From Flavobacterium sp. 5 (GTDB taxonomy: Bacteria > Bacteroidota > Bacteroidia > Flavobacteriales > Flavobacteriaceae): 64,000 nt of DNA. Each line of letters starts with the position of its first letter. The first letter of the stretch is position 1. The stretch spans positions 310,001-374,000 of the forward strand of contig NZ_PHUE01000001.1 in assembly GCF_002813295.1 (NCBI RefSeq), in the 5' to 3' direction. The notes under the pieces were generated by a model. The model made no database searches and had not been told where the DNA came from. It saw only the letters and a list, made by a program, of their open reading frames with translations. Both the position numbers and the translations under genes were made by a program. Shown piece after piece: positions 63,251 to 64,000 of this stretch.

Positions 63251-63264
63251 TTGGTGGCAATATT
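63115..63264 (+). other. attC28 (class 3)
   Basis: Ends cassette 28; junction G63250. The next cassette begins GTTGGTGGCA. Confidence 0.9.
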
Positions 63265-63315
63265 ACCGCACGAGAAAATTAAACGTGACAATTAACATTT
63301 AGTCAAAAAAAAACA

Positions 63316-64000
63316 ATGAATCTAAAAAATAAAACAATTTTAATAACAGGTGCTGATGGTGGTATTGGAACTGCATTAATAGAAGAATTAACAACCAAAA
63401 ACATACATAAAATTTACGCAACAGGCTTAAATTTAGAAATTCTTAAATTAAAATTTGGGAAATTTGGAGATAAAGTTGTGCCACTTGAACTCGACATAAC
63501 TAATTCTGAAAGTATAAAAAATTGTGCTTCAAAATGTTCTGATACAGAAATACTCATCAATAATGCGGGTGTAGAATATAAAATACCATTTCTTGAAGAC
63601 AAAGCAGTACAATCTGCTTTATTCGAAATGAAAGTAAATTATATTGGCGTAATTGAAATGATTAACAACTTTCTCCCGAATCTTAAAAAACAACAAAATG
63701 CAAATATTGTCAATATCCTTTCAATAGGAAGTTTAGTTGTTATAAAAAGATTAGGAACATATTGTGCATCGAAAACTGCTACACATATTTTGACGGAAAC
63801 AATTAGAGAGGAACTTTCAGAAATAGGAATTAAAGTTACGGCGGTTTATATGGGATATGTAAACACTCGAATGACCCCCGAAGAAACTAAAACAACAAAA
63901 TCTGAACCAAAAGACATTGCTAAAGAAATCTGTATTGGAATCGAAAATGGAGAAGAAAGAATTTATCCAGACCAAGTAACTAAAAATTTCATAAACGAAA
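63316..64000 (+). CDS. Cassette 29: short-chain dehydrogenase/reductase, cut by window end
   Basis: At least 228 aa are visible and no stop codon is reached by 64,000. SDR motifs: cofactor loop ILITGADGGIGTALI, LINNAGVEYKIPF, catalytic Ser in NILSIGS and YCASK with the catalytic Tyr and Lys, then VYMGYVNTRMT. NAD(P)-dependent oxidoreductase of unknown substrate. Starts 65 bp after the junction in the same direction as the array; its own attC must lie beyond the window. Confidence 0.9.
   Translation, partial: MNLKNKTILITGADGGIGTALIEELTTKNIHKIYATGLNLEILKLKFGKFGDKVVPLELDITNSESIKNCASKCSDTEILINNAGVEYKIPFLEDKAVQSALFEMKVNYIGVIEMINNFLPNLKKQQNANIVNILSIGSLVVIKRLGTYCASKTATHILTETIREELSEIGIKVTAVYMGYVNTRMTPEETKTTKSEPKDIAKEICIGIENGEERIYPDQVTKNFINE

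Larger units (their letters stand above)
39551..64000 (+). mobile_element. Integron-like cassette array, 28 complete cassettes plus one partial
   Basis: Units of roughly 0.48-3.0 kb, each beginning TT... at a GTT and ending with an attC-like site up to the next G. Junction G positions: 39550, 42537, 43256, 43958, 44746, 45690, 46213, 46993, 47477, 47985, 48761, 49257, 49765, 50731, 51607, 52454, 52967, 53497, 54005, 54528, 55396, 56669, 57444, 60145, 60680, 61203, 62017, 62727, 63250. All convincing genes are on the + strand. Cassette numbers below follow this list. The array continues past the window. Confidence 0.9.

Overview
The window looks like a Flavobacterium-type genome (Bacteroidota, Flavobacteriia). 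It is AT-rich and shows Bacteroidota hallmarks: a hybrid two-component system, PorP/SprF plus a type-B-sorted giant surface protein, many short lipoproteins, and TAnnTTTG-like promoter boxes. No rRNA, tRNA, CRISPR array or transposase was seen.

Bases 1-39,450 are mostly ordinary chromosome. In order: a carbohydrate locus (GalM-like epimerase, GH43, GH5-like hydrolase, divergent hybrid regulator); a surface-protein operon (1,716-aa repeat protein plus SprF); a 1.2-kb non-coding gap; an S10 carboxypeptidase; a BlaI/BlaR1 pair with a palindromic operator; regulators and small enzymes; a TetR-RND efflux operon with four copies of one operator; an old yellow enzyme; and several small genes. At 21.5-22.3 kb two decayed recombination sites flank a lipoprotein gene, a probable fossil of the system described next.

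From 37.7 kb to the right edge lies the main discovery, an integron-like cassette array. An array of ~21.5-bp repeats precedes a small HTH gene. Next comes a 347-aa tyrosine recombinase, and 103 bp after its stop codon a candidate attI site. From 39,551 on there are 28 complete cassettes and a 29th cut by the window edge, separated by 28 attC-like sites. All recognisable cassette genes point the same way as the recombinase. The first ten bases of each cassette are complementary to the ten bases that open its own terminal attC (at least 9 of 10 in all 28). This is what excision as circles and reinsertion at G|TT would produce. The stems covary between sites, and two fixed A.C mismatches would become T.G wobbles on the bottom strand, a possible strand-choice signal.

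The recombinase resembles integron integrases at its C-terminus but lacks their extra segment between patches II and III, is read in the same direction as the cassettes, and carries an extra N-terminal domain. This suggests a non-canonical Bacteroidota integron. Whether it has been described before could not be checked here.

Cassette cargo includes a cytosine methyltransferase with a B3-domain endonuclease, a UPF0175/PIN toxin-antitoxin pair, two PD-(D/E)XK-like proteins, a three-gene MarR-GNAT/aldolase-like/GNAT operon with its own promoter, an LRR-like protein, lipoproteins, membrane proteins and an SDR. Twelve of the 28 complete cassettes have no convincing gene: four are copies of one 523-bp unit and eight consist largely of purine-rich tandem repeats.
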